From Acinetobacter sp. ASP199 (lineage in GTDB: Bacteria > Pseudomonadota > Gammaproteobacteria > Pseudomonadales > Moraxellaceae), in assembly GCF_022700675.1 (NCBI RefSeq), contig NZ_CP062182.1, forward strand, positions 2,108,001-2,172,000: a stretch of 64,000 nucleotides of DNA, written 5' to 3'. A model generated the notes under the pieces. It was not told the DNA's origin. It saw nothing but the letters and a program-made list of their open reading frames with translations, and did no database searches. The translations under genes and the position numbers were made by a program. Positions 16,549-25,768 of this stretch are shown in pieces (position 1 is the first letter of the stretch; every line of letters begins with the position of its first letter).

Positions 16549-18012
16549 ATGAATATGAAGAAAAATAAACGATGTGTTTACTGGGGTCTGTCTGTACTTG
16601 CATCCATGATGTATGGCGGCTTTGCCTATGCACAAACTATCAGCTTTCAGGATGCAGAACGACAACTACTGCAACGTTCCTATACCAGTCAGGCTTTCCA
16701 GAATCTGGAACAGGCTGCAAAACTTGAAGCAGAAGCGGTTAAAGGCATTGGTTTGCCACGGGTTGATCTGAATGTCCGTGCTTATGCCTTTCGTAATGAA
16801 TTAGACATTCCTTTAGGTGCTGTTAAAAATAACCTTGAGCAGTCACTTACCAATGGCTTAAATAATAAAATTGATGAGTTTAATTTAGACCAGGCTATTG
16901 CCGACCCGCTTAAAGAAAGCCTGAAGCAACCTATTCAGGATGGTGTTGGTTTACTTCCAGATTCATCCAATGTTGTACTTAGAGATGAAGTTATTCGCCC
17001 GACTATTTCAGTGATGATGCCACTTTATACCGGCGGACTTACCCGTAGTGCCAAAGAAATAGCCAGTATTCAGGCGGGACGCAGTGAATTGAGCAACCAG
17101 CAACAGCAGGATACACAACGCTTTGAACTGATTCAGGCTTATTTTAATGTGCAACTGCAAAAACAGTTATGGGAAGCCGCACGTTTTAATTCAAATGCCA
17201 TGCAGCAACATTACCGTAATGCGCTGAAAATGGAACAGCAGGGATTCATCAGTAAGGGTCAGCGCATGCAGTTCGAAGTGGCACACAACAATGCTGAACG
17301 CACACAACAAAATGTTCAAGCCAATCTGACTGCTGCCCTATTCCAGCTGAATAATCTGCTACAGGATAGCAATATTACCGAGCTAAGCACACCTTTATTT
17401 GTAAATCGTGCTGAACCTCAAAATGTAAATATTCTGCTCAGCAGTTTTAGCCAGAACTCCCCTCTTATTAAAAAGGTGAAAATGGATACTGAGCTGGCCA
17501 AAGCCAATGTTAAAGCCCAGCAGGCAACAAAAAGACCCAATGTATTTGCCTTTGGTGAATATAGTCTGGATGAAAACCAGAACTGGATTGTAGGCGTTGC
17601 AGCACGTTATAACTTATTTTCCGGCATTGATAAAAATAAGAATATTCAGGCTGCCGAACTGAAGCGTCATGCAGCAGAATTGATGACGGCACGTACCCAA
17701 CAGGAAATTGAGAATCTGATTTATAAATCATTTAGTGAAGCGGTCAGCGCCCAGCAAAGTGATCTGTTATTACAACGAAACCTGAAAGCAGCACAAGAAA
17801 ATCTGCGTATTCAGCAACTGTCTTTTAAGGAAGATGTTGGCACCGCGATTCAGGTAATTGATGCGCAAAATATGTTGAGTGGCCTGAAAGCTGAAATGGC
17901 CCTAAATGCCTATAAATACATCATGTCACTTGCCACTTTATTGCAAAGCCATGGCTCAATTACTGAATTTCCTGACTATATGCAACATGCCAATACCCAC
18001 TATATTCGTTAA
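16549..18012 (+). CDS. TolC family outer-membrane efflux protein
   Basis: An outer-membrane factor that forms the exit duct of a tripartite exporter. From the ATG at 16549 it has 487 residues with a signal peptide (MNMKKNKRCVYWGLSVLASM, cleavage near AYAQ). Two OEP-type helical repeats follow at about 45-260 and 285-470, with long Gln/Ala-rich coiled-coil helices. An earlier ATG at 16528 would add a non-signal extension. No strong Shine-Dalgarno precedes any of the starts. It heads a four-gene operon with an HlyD-type adaptor and two ABC-2 permeases, and its stop overlaps the possible ATG at 18012. The exported compound is unknown. Confidence 0.9.
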   Translation: MNMKKNKRCVYWGLSVLASMMYGGFAYAQTISFQDAERQLLQRSYTSQAFQNLEQAAKLEAEAVKGIGLPRVDLNVRAYAFRNELDIPLGAVKNNLEQSLTNGLNNKIDEFNLDQAIADPLKESLKQPIQDGVGLLPDSSNVVLRDEVIRPTISVMMPLYTGGLTRSAKEIASIQAGRSELSNQQQQDTQRFELIQAYFNVQLQKQLWEAARFNSNAMQQHYRNALKMEQQGFISKGQRMQFEVAHNNAERTQQNVQANLTAALFQLNNLLQDSNITELSTPLFVNRAEPQNVNILLSSFSQNSPLIKKVKMDTELAKANVKAQQATKRPNVFAFGEYSLDENQNWIVGVAARYNLFSGIDKNKNIQAAELKRHAAELMTARTQQEIENLIYKSFSEAVSAQQSDLLLQRNLKAAQENLRIQQLSFKEDVGTAIQVIDAQNMLSGLKAEMALNAYKYIMSLATLLQSHGSITEFPDYMQHANTHYIR

Positions 18013-18023
18013 TGGAGCCAAAC

Positions 18024-19109
18024 ATGACTGATGAGCAAAAGCCAGAATTTCCTGTTGATGAACCGGCTTCAGAAATGAATCATATCGATTCACCAAAACA
18101 AAGTCCTGCTGAAACTAAACAGGACAAATCTACCAAAAAATACCTGCTGTTAGGTCTGATTCCAGTCATCCTGGTTCTAATTGGCTTTGGCTTGTGGAAA
18201 ACTTATCAGCCTAAAGACATCGAACTGCAAGGTCGGGTTGAGGCTGAAACCGTACAGGTCGCGACCAAAGTTCCAAGCCGGATTGAAAAAATTTATGTGC
18301 AGGAAGGTGATGACGTCAAGCAAGGTCAGGTATTAGTTAAGTTGCATAGTCCTGAAATAGAAGCGAAAAAACAGCAGGCATTAGCAAGCTTGCAATCTGC
18401 CTTAGCCTTACAATCGACAGCCGAACGCGGATCACAAGAAGAAAATATCGCTTCACTGTATGCCAACTGGCAATCTCTCAAAGCACAGGAACAGCTGGCA
18501 AAAACCTCTTATCAGCGCGGTGCAAACCTGTTTCAAGAAGGTGTAATTTCCCGTCAACGCCGAGATGAGCTATTTGCTGCTTCACAGTCTGCCTCCCAGA
18601 TGACCGAAGCTGCTTATCAGCAATATATTCGCGCTAAACGTGGCAGCACACCAGAACAGAAGAGTTCAGCAGATGCACAGGTCGACATTGCCCGTGCAGC
18701 AGTCGCTGAAGCCAATGCCCTGGAAGCAGAGACCGAACTACTGGCGCCTATTGATGGTACAGTATCTAAAACCTATGGCAATCTCTCTGAGCTGGTTGCA
18801 ACCGCAGTACCTGTGGTCAGTCTGATTTCGGCAGAACGCTGGGTCAGTGTGAATATTCGTGAAGACCAATATGCTTCCCTAGGTGAACAAAAGCAGCTCG
18901 AAGGTTTTATCCCGGCACTCAATAAAAACGCAATATTTAAAGTAAAAAGTATTAGTGCTGAAGGTGAATTTGCCACCATTAAAACCACACGTCAGACTGG
19001 TGGCTATGATGTTCGCAGCTTCAAAGTCCACCTTGTACCAGCGACTACAATTCCTGAACTGAAAGTTGGCATGAGTGTGCTGTTTAAGCTGCAAGAGTCT
19101 TCAAAATAA
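18024..19109 (+). CDS. HlyD family periplasmic adaptor (membrane fusion protein)
   Basis: The adaptor links the inner-membrane permeases to the TolC-type duct. The start at 18024 (MTDEQKPEFP) is preferred over an ATG at 18012 because GGAG lies 6 bases before it. The 361-residue protein has a cytoplasmic Asp/Glu/Lys-rich N-terminus, one membrane helix at about residues 42-62 (YLLLGLIPVILVLIGFGLW), a biotinyl-lipoyl-like half (VPSRIEKIYVQEGDDVKQGQ), a coiled-coil hairpin at about 110-210 and the second lipoyl half (LLAPIDGTVSKTYGNLSE). Its stop overlaps the ATG of the next gene by one base. It resembles YbhG/YhiI-type adaptors of ABC-2 exporters. Confidence 0.92.
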   Translation: MTDEQKPEFPVDEPASEMNHIDSPKQSPAETKQDKSTKKYLLLGLIPVILVLIGFGLWKTYQPKDIELQGRVEAETVQVATKVPSRIEKIYVQEGDDVKQGQVLVKLHSPEIEAKKQQALASLQSALALQSTAERGSQEENIASLYANWQSLKAQEQLAKTSYQRGANLFQEGVISRQRRDELFAASQSASQMTEAAYQQYIRAKRGSTPEQKSSADAQVDIARAAVAEANALEAETELLAPIDGTVSKTYGNLSELVATAVPVVSLISAERWVSVNIREDQYASLGEQKQLEGFIPALNKNAIFKVKSISAEGEFATIKTTRQTGGYDVRSFKVHLVPATTIPELKVGMSVLFKLQESSK

Positions 19110-20239
19110 TGTGGGCAGGTATCCGGCGCGAACTGTGCTATTTACTCAGGGAAAAATGGGATCTGGCCTTGGTTGTACTTGCCCCTGCCTGCATTTTGAT
19201 TTTACTCGGTAGCATGTTTGCTCAAGGCAAGCCCGATCATTTAGCGATTGCGATTATTGATCAGGATCAAAGCCGCCTGAGTACCCAGATTTATAATCAT
19301 TTATCTCTAAATCATACCCTACAGATATATATTGTTTCTGATCAGACCGTTGAAGTAGAAAAACTGCTGAATCAGAATAAAATCTGGGGTTATATCCATA
19401 TTCCTACGGGCGCAGAACAACGATTAGTTAAAGCTCAGGATGCTGAAATTAGTATTACCTATAATCAGAGCTATTTTAGTATTGGCAATACCATTTCTTC
19501 GGCTATGTTATTGAGCACGCTTCAGGCAATAGCGGAATTTACTGGCAGGCAGTATCTGGGTAATACCCTACCTTATCTGGATGCACCGACACCTAATATT
19601 AAAATTTCCCCGCTGTATAACCCGCAATTAAATTATGAATTTTATCTGGAACCTTATATGGTTCCGGCAATTTTGCATCTATTATTGTGCTGCTGTGTAG
19701 CATTTGCTGTAGGACAGGAAATCAAGCGTCATACTTTTAATCATTGGATTAATGGACAAAATCTCTGGTCAGCATTACTGTCTAAAAATCTGGTCTATAT
19801 CGCAATTTTCTGTTTCTGGACCTGGGTCTGGATGCTGTGGATGGTGGAGTTTCGTGGCTGGTTTATTGCTGGTTCATTATGGCTGATTTTATTGGCACAA
19901 GTCCTATTCTATAGTGCCTATGCCTTTATCAGTAGCGCGGTCGTACTGGCAACGCAGGATCTAAGCAAATCTTTTGGTTTGCTGGCAGTCTATGGTGGCT
20001 CATCGCTCAGCTTCGCCGGTGTAACGTTGCCTCTCAATAATGCGCCACTGTTTACCCAGCTCTGGGCCAATATTATTCCCTATACACCCTATGCCAAATT
20101 ACAGACTGAACAATGGGTGATTGGTAGTCCCTTATCTCTCTCAGCTCAACCAATGTTCATACTGACTGCCTATGTGGTACTTTATGCTGTATTGGCCTAT
20201 GTATTTTTAAAGAAAATAGCGAAAGGAGTGTCCACATGA
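19109..20239 (+). CDS. ABC-2 type transporter permease (first of pair)
   Basis: A 376-residue inner-membrane protein with the ABC2_membrane_3 layout: one N-terminal helix (about 18-40), a periplasmic domain of about 130 residues, then five or six C-terminal helices from about residue 180. The IIDQDQSRLS segment after the first helix is characteristic of YhhJ/YbhR-type permeases. It starts inside the stop of the adaptor gene and overlaps the next permease by four bases (ATGA), so translation is coupled. No ATPase gene accompanies the pair. The N-terminal ILLGSMFAQGKP is consistent with the family. Confidence 0.88.
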   Translation: MWAGIRRELCYLLREKWDLALVVLAPACILILLGSMFAQGKPDHLAIAIIDQDQSRLSTQIYNHLSLNHTLQIYIVSDQTVEVEKLLNQNKIWGYIHIPTGAEQRLVKAQDAEISITYNQSYFSIGNTISSAMLLSTLQAIAEFTGRQYLGNTLPYLDAPTPNIKISPLYNPQLNYEFYLEPYMVPAILHLLLCCCVAFAVGQEIKRHTFNHWINGQNLWSALLSKNLVYIAIFCFWTWVWMLWMVEFRGWFIAGSLWLILLAQVLFYSAYAFISSAVVLATQDLSKSFGLLAVYGGSSLSFAGVTLPLNNAPLFTQLWANIIPYTPYAKLQTEQWVIGSPLSLSAQPMFILTAYVVLYAVLAYVFLKKIAKGVST

Positions 20240-21330
20240 AAGCACTCTGGGCCGCTTACTGCAAAACTTTTAAAGATATTGTTAGCAATACCAGTATTTT
20301 TACTACGTTAATCCTATCTGTACTGTTTTACAGCTTTTTCTATCCAATGGCATATAAGGCTGAACACGCAGAAGCCTTACCCATTATTATTGTCGATGAA
20401 GAGCAAAGCGACTTAACCACTACTATTATCAGTCATGTCAGCCAAAGCCCGAATGTACAGATCAAGGCAGTCACCGGAAATTTTGCGGAGGCCAAACAGT
20501 GGGTAGAGGCTCAAAAGGCTGACGGGATTTTGTTATTACCAGACAACCTTTCACAATCCATTCGACATGGTGAGAATGGCGGGATTGGGCTGTATTTAAG
20601 TGCAGCGAATTTCCTGATTACCAAACAGATCGGTTTAGGCCTAGTTGGTTCTGTCGAAAATACCTTAAGTGAATATGCAGAACGCTTTAGCGAAATTTCG
20701 CATTTCTCTCCTGTCCTATCGATTCACCAGATTCCACTATTTAATCCACTTTCTGGCTATGGAAGCTATATATTTCCAGCGGTTGCCCCACTGATTATTC
20801 ATCAGACGATTTTTCTGGGACTGAGCATGTTAATTGCGCTGTATCGTGAAAATAAACAGGTGATCAATTTGACGACCTTATGTGGAATCAGTCTGGCAAT
20901 TTTGACCATTGGCTGTCTGGGGTGCTACTACCTGTTTGGTTTCACCTTCTGGTTGTTTGACTATCCACGTGGCGGGAATTTCTGGGGCATGCTGCTGGCT
21001 GTTCCGGTTTTTGTATTCTGCATGATCGGTATCACGACCCTGTTCGCCAGTTTTCTGGATATGCCAGAACGTGCCGGACATGTTATTGTCTTTACCTCAA
21101 TTCCCTTGTTTATACTGTCCGGGGTCGCCTGGCCACATGCTGCGATGCCCGTCTGGATGCAAATGTTTGGACAGGCCTTGCCTTCCACACAGATCGTACA
21201 GATGTTTATTCAACTGAATCAGATGGGCGTACCGACCAGCATGATTTTGGGGAAACTCGCCTATCTGCTGATTGTTGGATTTTTTTGTTTTAGCTTAGGC
21301 TATTATCGTCTATGTCCACGCATTAAATAA
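20236..21330 (+). CDS. ABC-2 type transporter permease (second of pair)
   Basis: A 364-residue paralogue of the preceding permease with the same topology: an N-terminal helix (about 18-38), periplasmic region with IIIVDEEQSDLTTTI, and C-terminal helices from about 170. The PLFNPLSGYGSYIFPAVAPL segment before the second helix matches the family. Together the two probably form a heterodimeric channel with the HlyD and TolC-type partners. The operon ends here without an ATP-binding subunit, which must come from elsewhere if the system is ATP-driven. Confidence 0.88.
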   Translation: MKALWAAYCKTFKDIVSNTSIFTTLILSVLFYSFFYPMAYKAEHAEALPIIIVDEEQSDLTTTIISHVSQSPNVQIKAVTGNFAEAKQWVEAQKADGILLLPDNLSQSIRHGENGGIGLYLSAANFLITKQIGLGLVGSVENTLSEYAERFSEISHFSPVLSIHQIPLFNPLSGYGSYIFPAVAPLIIHQTIFLGLSMLIALYRENKQVINLTTLCGISLAILTIGCLGCYYLFGFTFWLFDYPRGGNFWGMLLAVPVFVFCMIGITTLFASFLDMPERAGHVIVFTSIPLFILSGVAWPHAAMPVWMQMFGQALPSTQIVQMFIQLNQMGVPTSMILGKLAYLLIVGFFCFSLGYYRLCPRIK

Positions 21331-21360
21331 GCTTGAACCATGTTAAGCTAAAAGCTTATT
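21325..21360. terminator. Possible hairpin between convergent permease and lipoprotein genes
   Basis: AATAAGCTT and AAGCTTATT can pair across a 16-base loop, overlapping the 3' ends of both convergent genes. The T run is short, so termination activity is uncertain. Confidence 0.4.
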
Positions 21361-21775
21361 CCCCATATACGCGGATATAAAAGTTCTGGATTTTGCTGCT
21401 GCCATTGGGCTTATCAAAGCTGACATCGTATTGCACTAGATTATTAGGATAAGCAATTTCATAGCTGATCTTGTATTCACTTGGCTGACCTGAATTTTCC
21501 ACAAAAGTTTTTACCATCAAGGTTTTAGACTTATATTCACCTTCAGGAATGGAATGCGAAAACTTCTTCATGGTTTTCTGATTTTCCTGAAAATACTGCT
21601 GTAATTTCGGATCCAGATAACTTAGAAATTCTTCATATTTACCATCACGCAAGTCGTTATAGGCAGTTTCTGCTGCTTGAGCTTGGGCTACACTTGGATC
21701 TGCTACCTGCTCGGTAGTACTACAACCAGCAAGAACTGTTAGCCCAGCAAGTAACATCAATTTAGTTTTCATCAT
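21356..21775 (-). CDS. Putative lipoprotein (139 aa)
   Basis: The N-terminus MMKTKLMLLAGLTVLAGCSTT is a lipoprotein signal peptide with lipobox LAGC. The Cys is followed by Ser-Thr-Thr, with no Asp at +2, so outer-membrane sorting by the Lol system is expected. The mature part (about 120 residues) contains a DUF-type helical region (ETAYNDLRDGKYEEFLSYL) and a beta-rich C-terminal half, resembling DUF3887-like secreted domains, though I do not assign one. ATG codons at 21781, 21775 and 21772 are possible; GGAA is best spaced for 21775 or 21772. It lies downstream of gyrA beyond a terminator, so it has its own promoter. Confidence 0.8.
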   Translation of the reverse strand: MMKTKLMLLAGLTVLAGCSTTEQVADPSVAQAQAAETAYNDLRDGKYEEFLSYLDPKLQQYFQENQKTMKKFSHSIPEGEYKSKTLMVKTFVENSGQPSEYKISYEIAYPNNLVQYDVSFDKPNGSSKIQNFYIRVYGE

Positions 21776-21797
21776 GGTCATTTCCAGTAAAGTCTGT

Positions 21798-21825
21798 AAA
21801 AAAGGACGCCGAAGCGCCCTTTTTT
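21798..21825 (-). terminator. gyrA terminator
   Basis: GGACGC and GCGCCC pair with one mismatch around a CGAA tetraloop, flanked by A6 and T6. It lies 15 bases past the gyrA stop. Confidence 0.8.
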
Positions 21826-21839
21826 ATATTTCGATTTAC

Positions 21840-24815
21840 TTATTCTTCAGTTGTGTTGTCTGATGATTCCGAAGGCGCTGATGCATCAGTTTCTGCCTGT
21901 TCAATACTCACTGTTGCAGCATCAAGTTCTTCAACAAACTCATCTTCTTCAACAGCTTCAATTGACACTACACCAACAAGAAGCTCTTCATTACCCAAAC
22001 GAATCAGACGAACACCTTGTGCATTACGACCGGTTTGTGCTACTTCAGACGCACGTGTACGAACCAAAGTACCACCATCAGAAATCAACATTAACTCTTT
22101 GGTTTCATCAATAGCAACTGCACCCACCAACTGTCCATTACGTTCAGAGGTTTTAATGGCAATGACACCTTTACCACCACGTTTCTTGGTTGGGAAGTCA
22201 TCTACAGGAGTACGTTTACCATAACCATTTTCAGAAGCACAAAGGACTTCACCTGTTTCAGGCACAACGACTAACGACACAATACGGCTGACCATTGCTG
22301 AATCCGAACCATCTTCATCATCAGAATCAACGTCAGTATCGTCTTGATCTTCAAGCTGTGCTGCTGCACCGATGGTCACGCGCATACCGCGTACACCTTT
22401 GGCCGAACGACCCATTGAACGCACGTCAGTTTCTGCGAAGCGAATTGCCTTACCTTCGTTCGAGAACAACATAATTTGCTGTTCACCGTCAGTAATTGCC
22501 ACACCAATTAAGGTATCACCATCTACCAATTCAAGTGCACGTAAACCGTTTGAGCGAACATTCGAGAACTGTTCAAGCTCTACACGTTTAATCGTACCGT
22601 ATTCGGTTGCCATAAACACATAGAAGTTTTTACGAACAGCTTCTGCCTGCTGAGCAAAATCATTGATGATGTCATCATCAAGATCTGTAGCAGAAAGTTC
22701 TAGACCCAATTCTTTTAACTGAACACGGAGTGCATCAGAAATGTCATCTGCACCATCTTCAGATTCAGCCAGTGCAGCTTCTAGCGCAGCAAAATGACTG
22801 TTGATCACTTCATTACTTTGCAATTGTGCTGCATTTGCTTTTACAAATGCCTTGAAGTCTGCCAAACGTTCTTTGAATTTCTTCGGCGCATCAATCACTG
22901 GCAAGATTGCAGTAATTGTTTCGTTGTCATCAAGTGGCAACAAGTTGACCATTGGACGACCTTTGGCACCACGTGATGCTTGAGGCACTTCATACACTTT
23001 CAGACGATACACTTTACCCACGTTGGTAAAGCACAGTACTGTTGCATGGTTCGACGTGACCACCATATGCTGGATGTAATCGTCTTCTTTCATGCTGGTT
23101 GCTGATTTACCACGACCACCACGACGCTGTGCTGCATAGTCAGACAGTGGTTGAGTTTTCGCATAACCCGCTTTAGAAACCGTCAGTACCATTTGTTCTT
23201 CAGGAATCAAATCTTCACGCGAGAAGTCGATACGCGATTCAACGATATCGGTTTTACGTGCATCACCATATTGCTGAAGGATCAGTGCAAGCTCTTCACG
23301 AATCACGTTCATCAATAGGTTGAAGTCATTTAAGATAGCTGTGTATTCAGCAATCTGCGCAAGAATTTCAGAATATTCAGCTTGAAGTTTATCTTGCTCA
23401 AGACCAGTCAAGCGATGCAAACGCAGTTCCATGATCGCATTAACTTGCGTCGGTGATAAGCGATATACATCGCCATCAATACCGAATGGACGGCTAGGAT
23501 CTTCGCCTTCAATTTCGTCAGGACGTACAGAAACAGCACCTGCTTTTTCAAGTAATGCTGCTACACCGCCTGCTGCCCACTCGCCCGCTTGTAAACGCTC
23601 ACGCGCTTCTTGTGGGTTTGCAGATGTTTTGATGGTTTCAATAATCTGATCGATATTTGCAAGTGCAACTGTCAGACCTTCCAAGATATGACCACGTTCA
23701 CGCGCTTTTCGTAACTCAAACATGGTACGACGTGTCACGACTTCTTGACGGTGACGGATAAACGCCGCAATGATGTCTTTCAGGTTCATCAACTTCGGTT
23801 GGCCATTGTCCAGACAAACCATGTTGATGCTAAATGAGTTTTCTAACTGTGTATTCTGGAACAGGTTATTCACGATCACTTCAGCGTTTTCACCACGCTT
23901 CAGGTCAATCGCAATACGCATGCCTTCTTTATCTGACTCATCACGAAGTTCAGAGATCCCTTCGAGTTTTTTTTCTTTCACCAGCTCAGCGATACGCTCA
24001 ATGGTTCTCGCTTTGTTGACCTGATAAGGAATTTCAGTGAATACAATCGTGCTACGGCCAGATTTTGCATCTTCTTCGATGTGGTATTTACCACGGATAT
24101 GCAAACGGCCTTTACCGGTACGGTAAGCGTCTACAATGCCAGATTTACCGTAAATAATACCGCCTGTAGGGAAGTCTGGACCTGAGATATGTTCCATCAG
24201 CCCTTCAATGCTGATATTTGGATCATTGGCATAGGCCAGGCAGGCATTGATGACTTCTGTCATGTTATGCGGTGCCATATTGGTCGCCATACCTACGGCA
24301 ATACCAGCAACACCATTAATCAACAGGTTAGGAATACGCGTAGGCATTACTTGCGGAATGCGCTCAGAACCGTCGTAGTTGTCTTCCCATTCCACTGTAT
24401 CTTTTTCAAGATCAGCAAGGAGCTCATGGGTCAGCTTACGCATACGCACTTCGGTATAACGCATTGCCGCTGCACTATCACCATCGACAGAACCGAAGTT
24501 ACCCTGGCCATCTACCAACTGGTAACGCAAGCTAAATTCTTGTGCCATACGGACAATCGTTTCATAAACGGCAAAATCACCATGCGGGTGATATTTACCG
24601 ATCACGTCACCGACTACACGTGCAGATTTTTTATATGCTTTGTTATAGTCATTGCCTAATTCGTGCATTGCGAAAAGCACACGACGATGAACCGGTTTTA
24701 AACCATCTCGTACATCTGGCAATGCACGTGACACAATCACGCTCATTGCATAATCGAGATATGAGCTTTTAAGTTCATCCTCAATGGCAATCGGTCTAAT
24801 TTCCGATACGCTCAT
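21840..24815 (-). CDS. gyrA: DNA gyrase subunit A, with Phe at QRDR position 81
   Basis: GyrA breaks and rejoins DNA during negative supercoiling. It has 991 residues against 875 in E. coli. The catalytic Tyr is Tyr120 ([10 protein letters not shown]) and the GyrA box QRRGGRGKS is present. In the quinolone-resistance region the sequence reads [13 protein letters not shown]: residue 81 (E. coli Ser83) is Phe (codon TTT), where susceptible Acinetobacter have Ser; Glu85 is unchanged. The extra length comes from an acidic, helical insertion in the C-terminal beta-propeller at about residues 640-728 (22632-22900) and an Asp-rich loop near residue 835. AGGAG lies 7 bases before the ATG. The tail is rich in Glu, Ser and Ala, as usual for the family. 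Confidence 0.98.
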   Translation of the reverse strand: MSVSEIRPIAIEDELKSSYLDYAMSVIVSRALPDVRDGLKPVHRRVLFAMHELGNDYNKAYKKSARVVGDVIGKYHPHGDFAVYETIVRMAQEFSLRYQLVDGQGNFGSVDGDSAAAMRYTEVRMRKLTHELLADLEKDTVEWEDNYDGSERIPQVMPTRIPNLLINGVAGIAVGMATNMAPHNMTEVINACLAYANDPNISIEGLMEHISGPDFPTGGIIYGKSGIVDAYRTGKGRLHIRGKYHIEEDAKSGRSTIVFTEIPYQVNKARTIERIAELVKEKKLEGISELRDESDKEGMRIAIDLKRGENAEVIVNNLFQNTQLENSFSINMVCLDNGQPKLMNLKDIIAAFIRHRQEVVTRRTMFELRKARERGHILEGLTVALANIDQIIETIKTSANPQEARERLQAGEWAAGGVAALLEKAGAVSVRPDEIEGEDPSRPFGIDGDVYRLSPTQVNAIMELRLHRLTGLEQDKLQAEYSEILAQIAEYTAILNDFNLLMNVIREELALILQQYGDARKTDIVESRIDFSREDLIPEEQMVLTVSKAGYAKTQPLSDYAAQRRGGRGKSATSMKEDDYIQHMVVTSNHATVLCFTNVGKVYRLKVYEVPQASRGAKGRPMVNLLPLDDNETITAILPVIDAPKKFKERLADFKAFVKANAAQLQSNEVINSHFAALEAALAESEDGADDISDALRVQLKELGLELSATDLDDDIINDFAQQAEAVRKNFYVFMATEYGTIKRVELEQFSNVRSNGLRALELVDGDTLIGVAITDGEQQIMLFSNEGKAIRFAETDVRSMGRSAKGVRGMRVTIGAAAQLEDQDDTDVDSDDEDGSDSAMVSRIVSLVVVPETGEVLCASENGYGKRTPVDDFPTKKRGGKGVIAIKTSERNGQLVGAVAIDETKELMLISDGGTLVRTRASEVAQTGRNAQGVRLIRLGNEELLVGVVSIEAVEEDEFVEELDAATVSIEQAETDASAPSESSDNTTEE

Positions 24816-25296
24816 GCATACTCCTTATTCTACAGGCTCTGTTTAGCCTGTATTTATATGTCGTAAATCCAGCTATAAATTGGTCCAAAAAATGCTGAAC
24901 CAATATTTAAAATTCAGTCAGACAGTATAGCATAAAAGCACCCAAATTAACCTGTTTTAGACTGAATCTCACCTAGGAATTTCGCAGGAATTTTAATCAC
25001 TTCTTCACTTTTTAATGTCCAAAAAGATGCTTTCTCTAGATGTCTTTTTTTGCACCATTTTTATGCCATTTAAAAACCCTGACTAAAGTGTGAACGCTTT
25101 AACATATGCATGATGAATAAGTGATCGTTACAGGGATATTTCGAATCTTTAATAGCGAAATGAATGTCATCGAAGATTATGATTTCGCTCGCTTAAAACA
25201 GGGATATCTGATTAGACCTTGATTGATCAATCAGAATTTCAACTTAGACACCTCAACAAACAATCAAACAGAATTTTATTTTTTTTAAATAAAATC
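24816..25296. other. Intergenic region upstream of gyrA, no gene seen
   Basis: 481 AT-rich bases hold the gyrA promoter region (reverse strand) and no convincing reading frame. At 25154-25189 AGCGAAAT and ATTTCGCT could pair around a 20-base loop, and the 10-mer ACAGGGATAT occurs on both sides (25130-25139 and 25198-25207). This could be a small RNA, a protein-binding site or the trace of a mobile repeat. Confidence 0.4.
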
Positions 25297-25677
25297 TTAA
25301 TTATGCATTGTGGGTTTACTTAAAATATTGAGCACCCAGTAGAGACACCACGTCAACAATACAAAAGGGAGAATCATGATCAGCATGACCAGTGCATCGC
25401 CTTGTATGCCATAACTGCTGCTTTGAAAACGTTCATTGCTTATAACAATCCAAGATGTAGCCTGATCAAGCACTTGTTGATCTGAACATGCATAGAGATA
25501 AATACAGTAAATAGCCCCCACGATCACACATAAGGCAAACACGATCCAAAGACTTGGAATCTGTATCAGAAAGACAAGATATGCCAATACCGCGCCTATA
25601 AAACCAATCAGCACGACACAAAAGAGTCGATAAAAGCTCGGGTTTTCAATTAAAGGCTGATATAAAGATGACAGCAT
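25297..25677 (-). CDS. Hypothetical membrane protein (126 aa)
   Basis: An unrecognised 126-residue protein with three likely transmembrane helices: about 18-40, 43-64 and 95-118. A 30-residue polar loop (CSDQQVLDQATSWIVISNER) separates helices two and three. There is no signal peptide or known motif. The gene sits between gyrA and etfBA, transcribed in the same direction as both but isolated by a terminator on the etf side. A small integral inner-membrane protein is all that can be said. Confidence 0.6.
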   Translation of the reverse strand: MLSSLYQPLIENPSFYRLFCVVLIGFIGAVLAYLVFLIQIPSLWIVFALCVIVGAIYCIYLYACSDQQVLDQATSWIVISNERFQSSSYGIQGDALVMLIMILPFVLLTWCLYWVLNILSKPTMHN

Positions 25678-25715
25678 GTTTTATTCTTATTCTTTAGATA
25701 ATGTGATTTAACCAC

Positions 25716-25753
25716 AAAAAAATACCCCAAAGTTTTCACTTCAGGGTATTTTT
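25716..25753. terminator. Terminator downstream of etfA
   Basis: AAAAATACCC pairs with GGGTATTTTT across an 18-base loop. It lies 15 bases beyond the etfA stop (reverse strand). Confidence 0.8.
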
Positions 25754-25768
25754 CATATTATGCAAGAA

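Noticed and set aside
15452..21330. A composite transposon carrying the export operon
   Set aside because: Only one IS is present and no second copy bounds the operon at its right end; the operon's codon use looks chromosomal.
24189..24659. A 156-codon open frame on the strand opposite gyrA
   Set aside because: It mirrors strongly conserved gyrA codons, has no homology that I recognise and no ribosome site. It is a shadow of gyrA.
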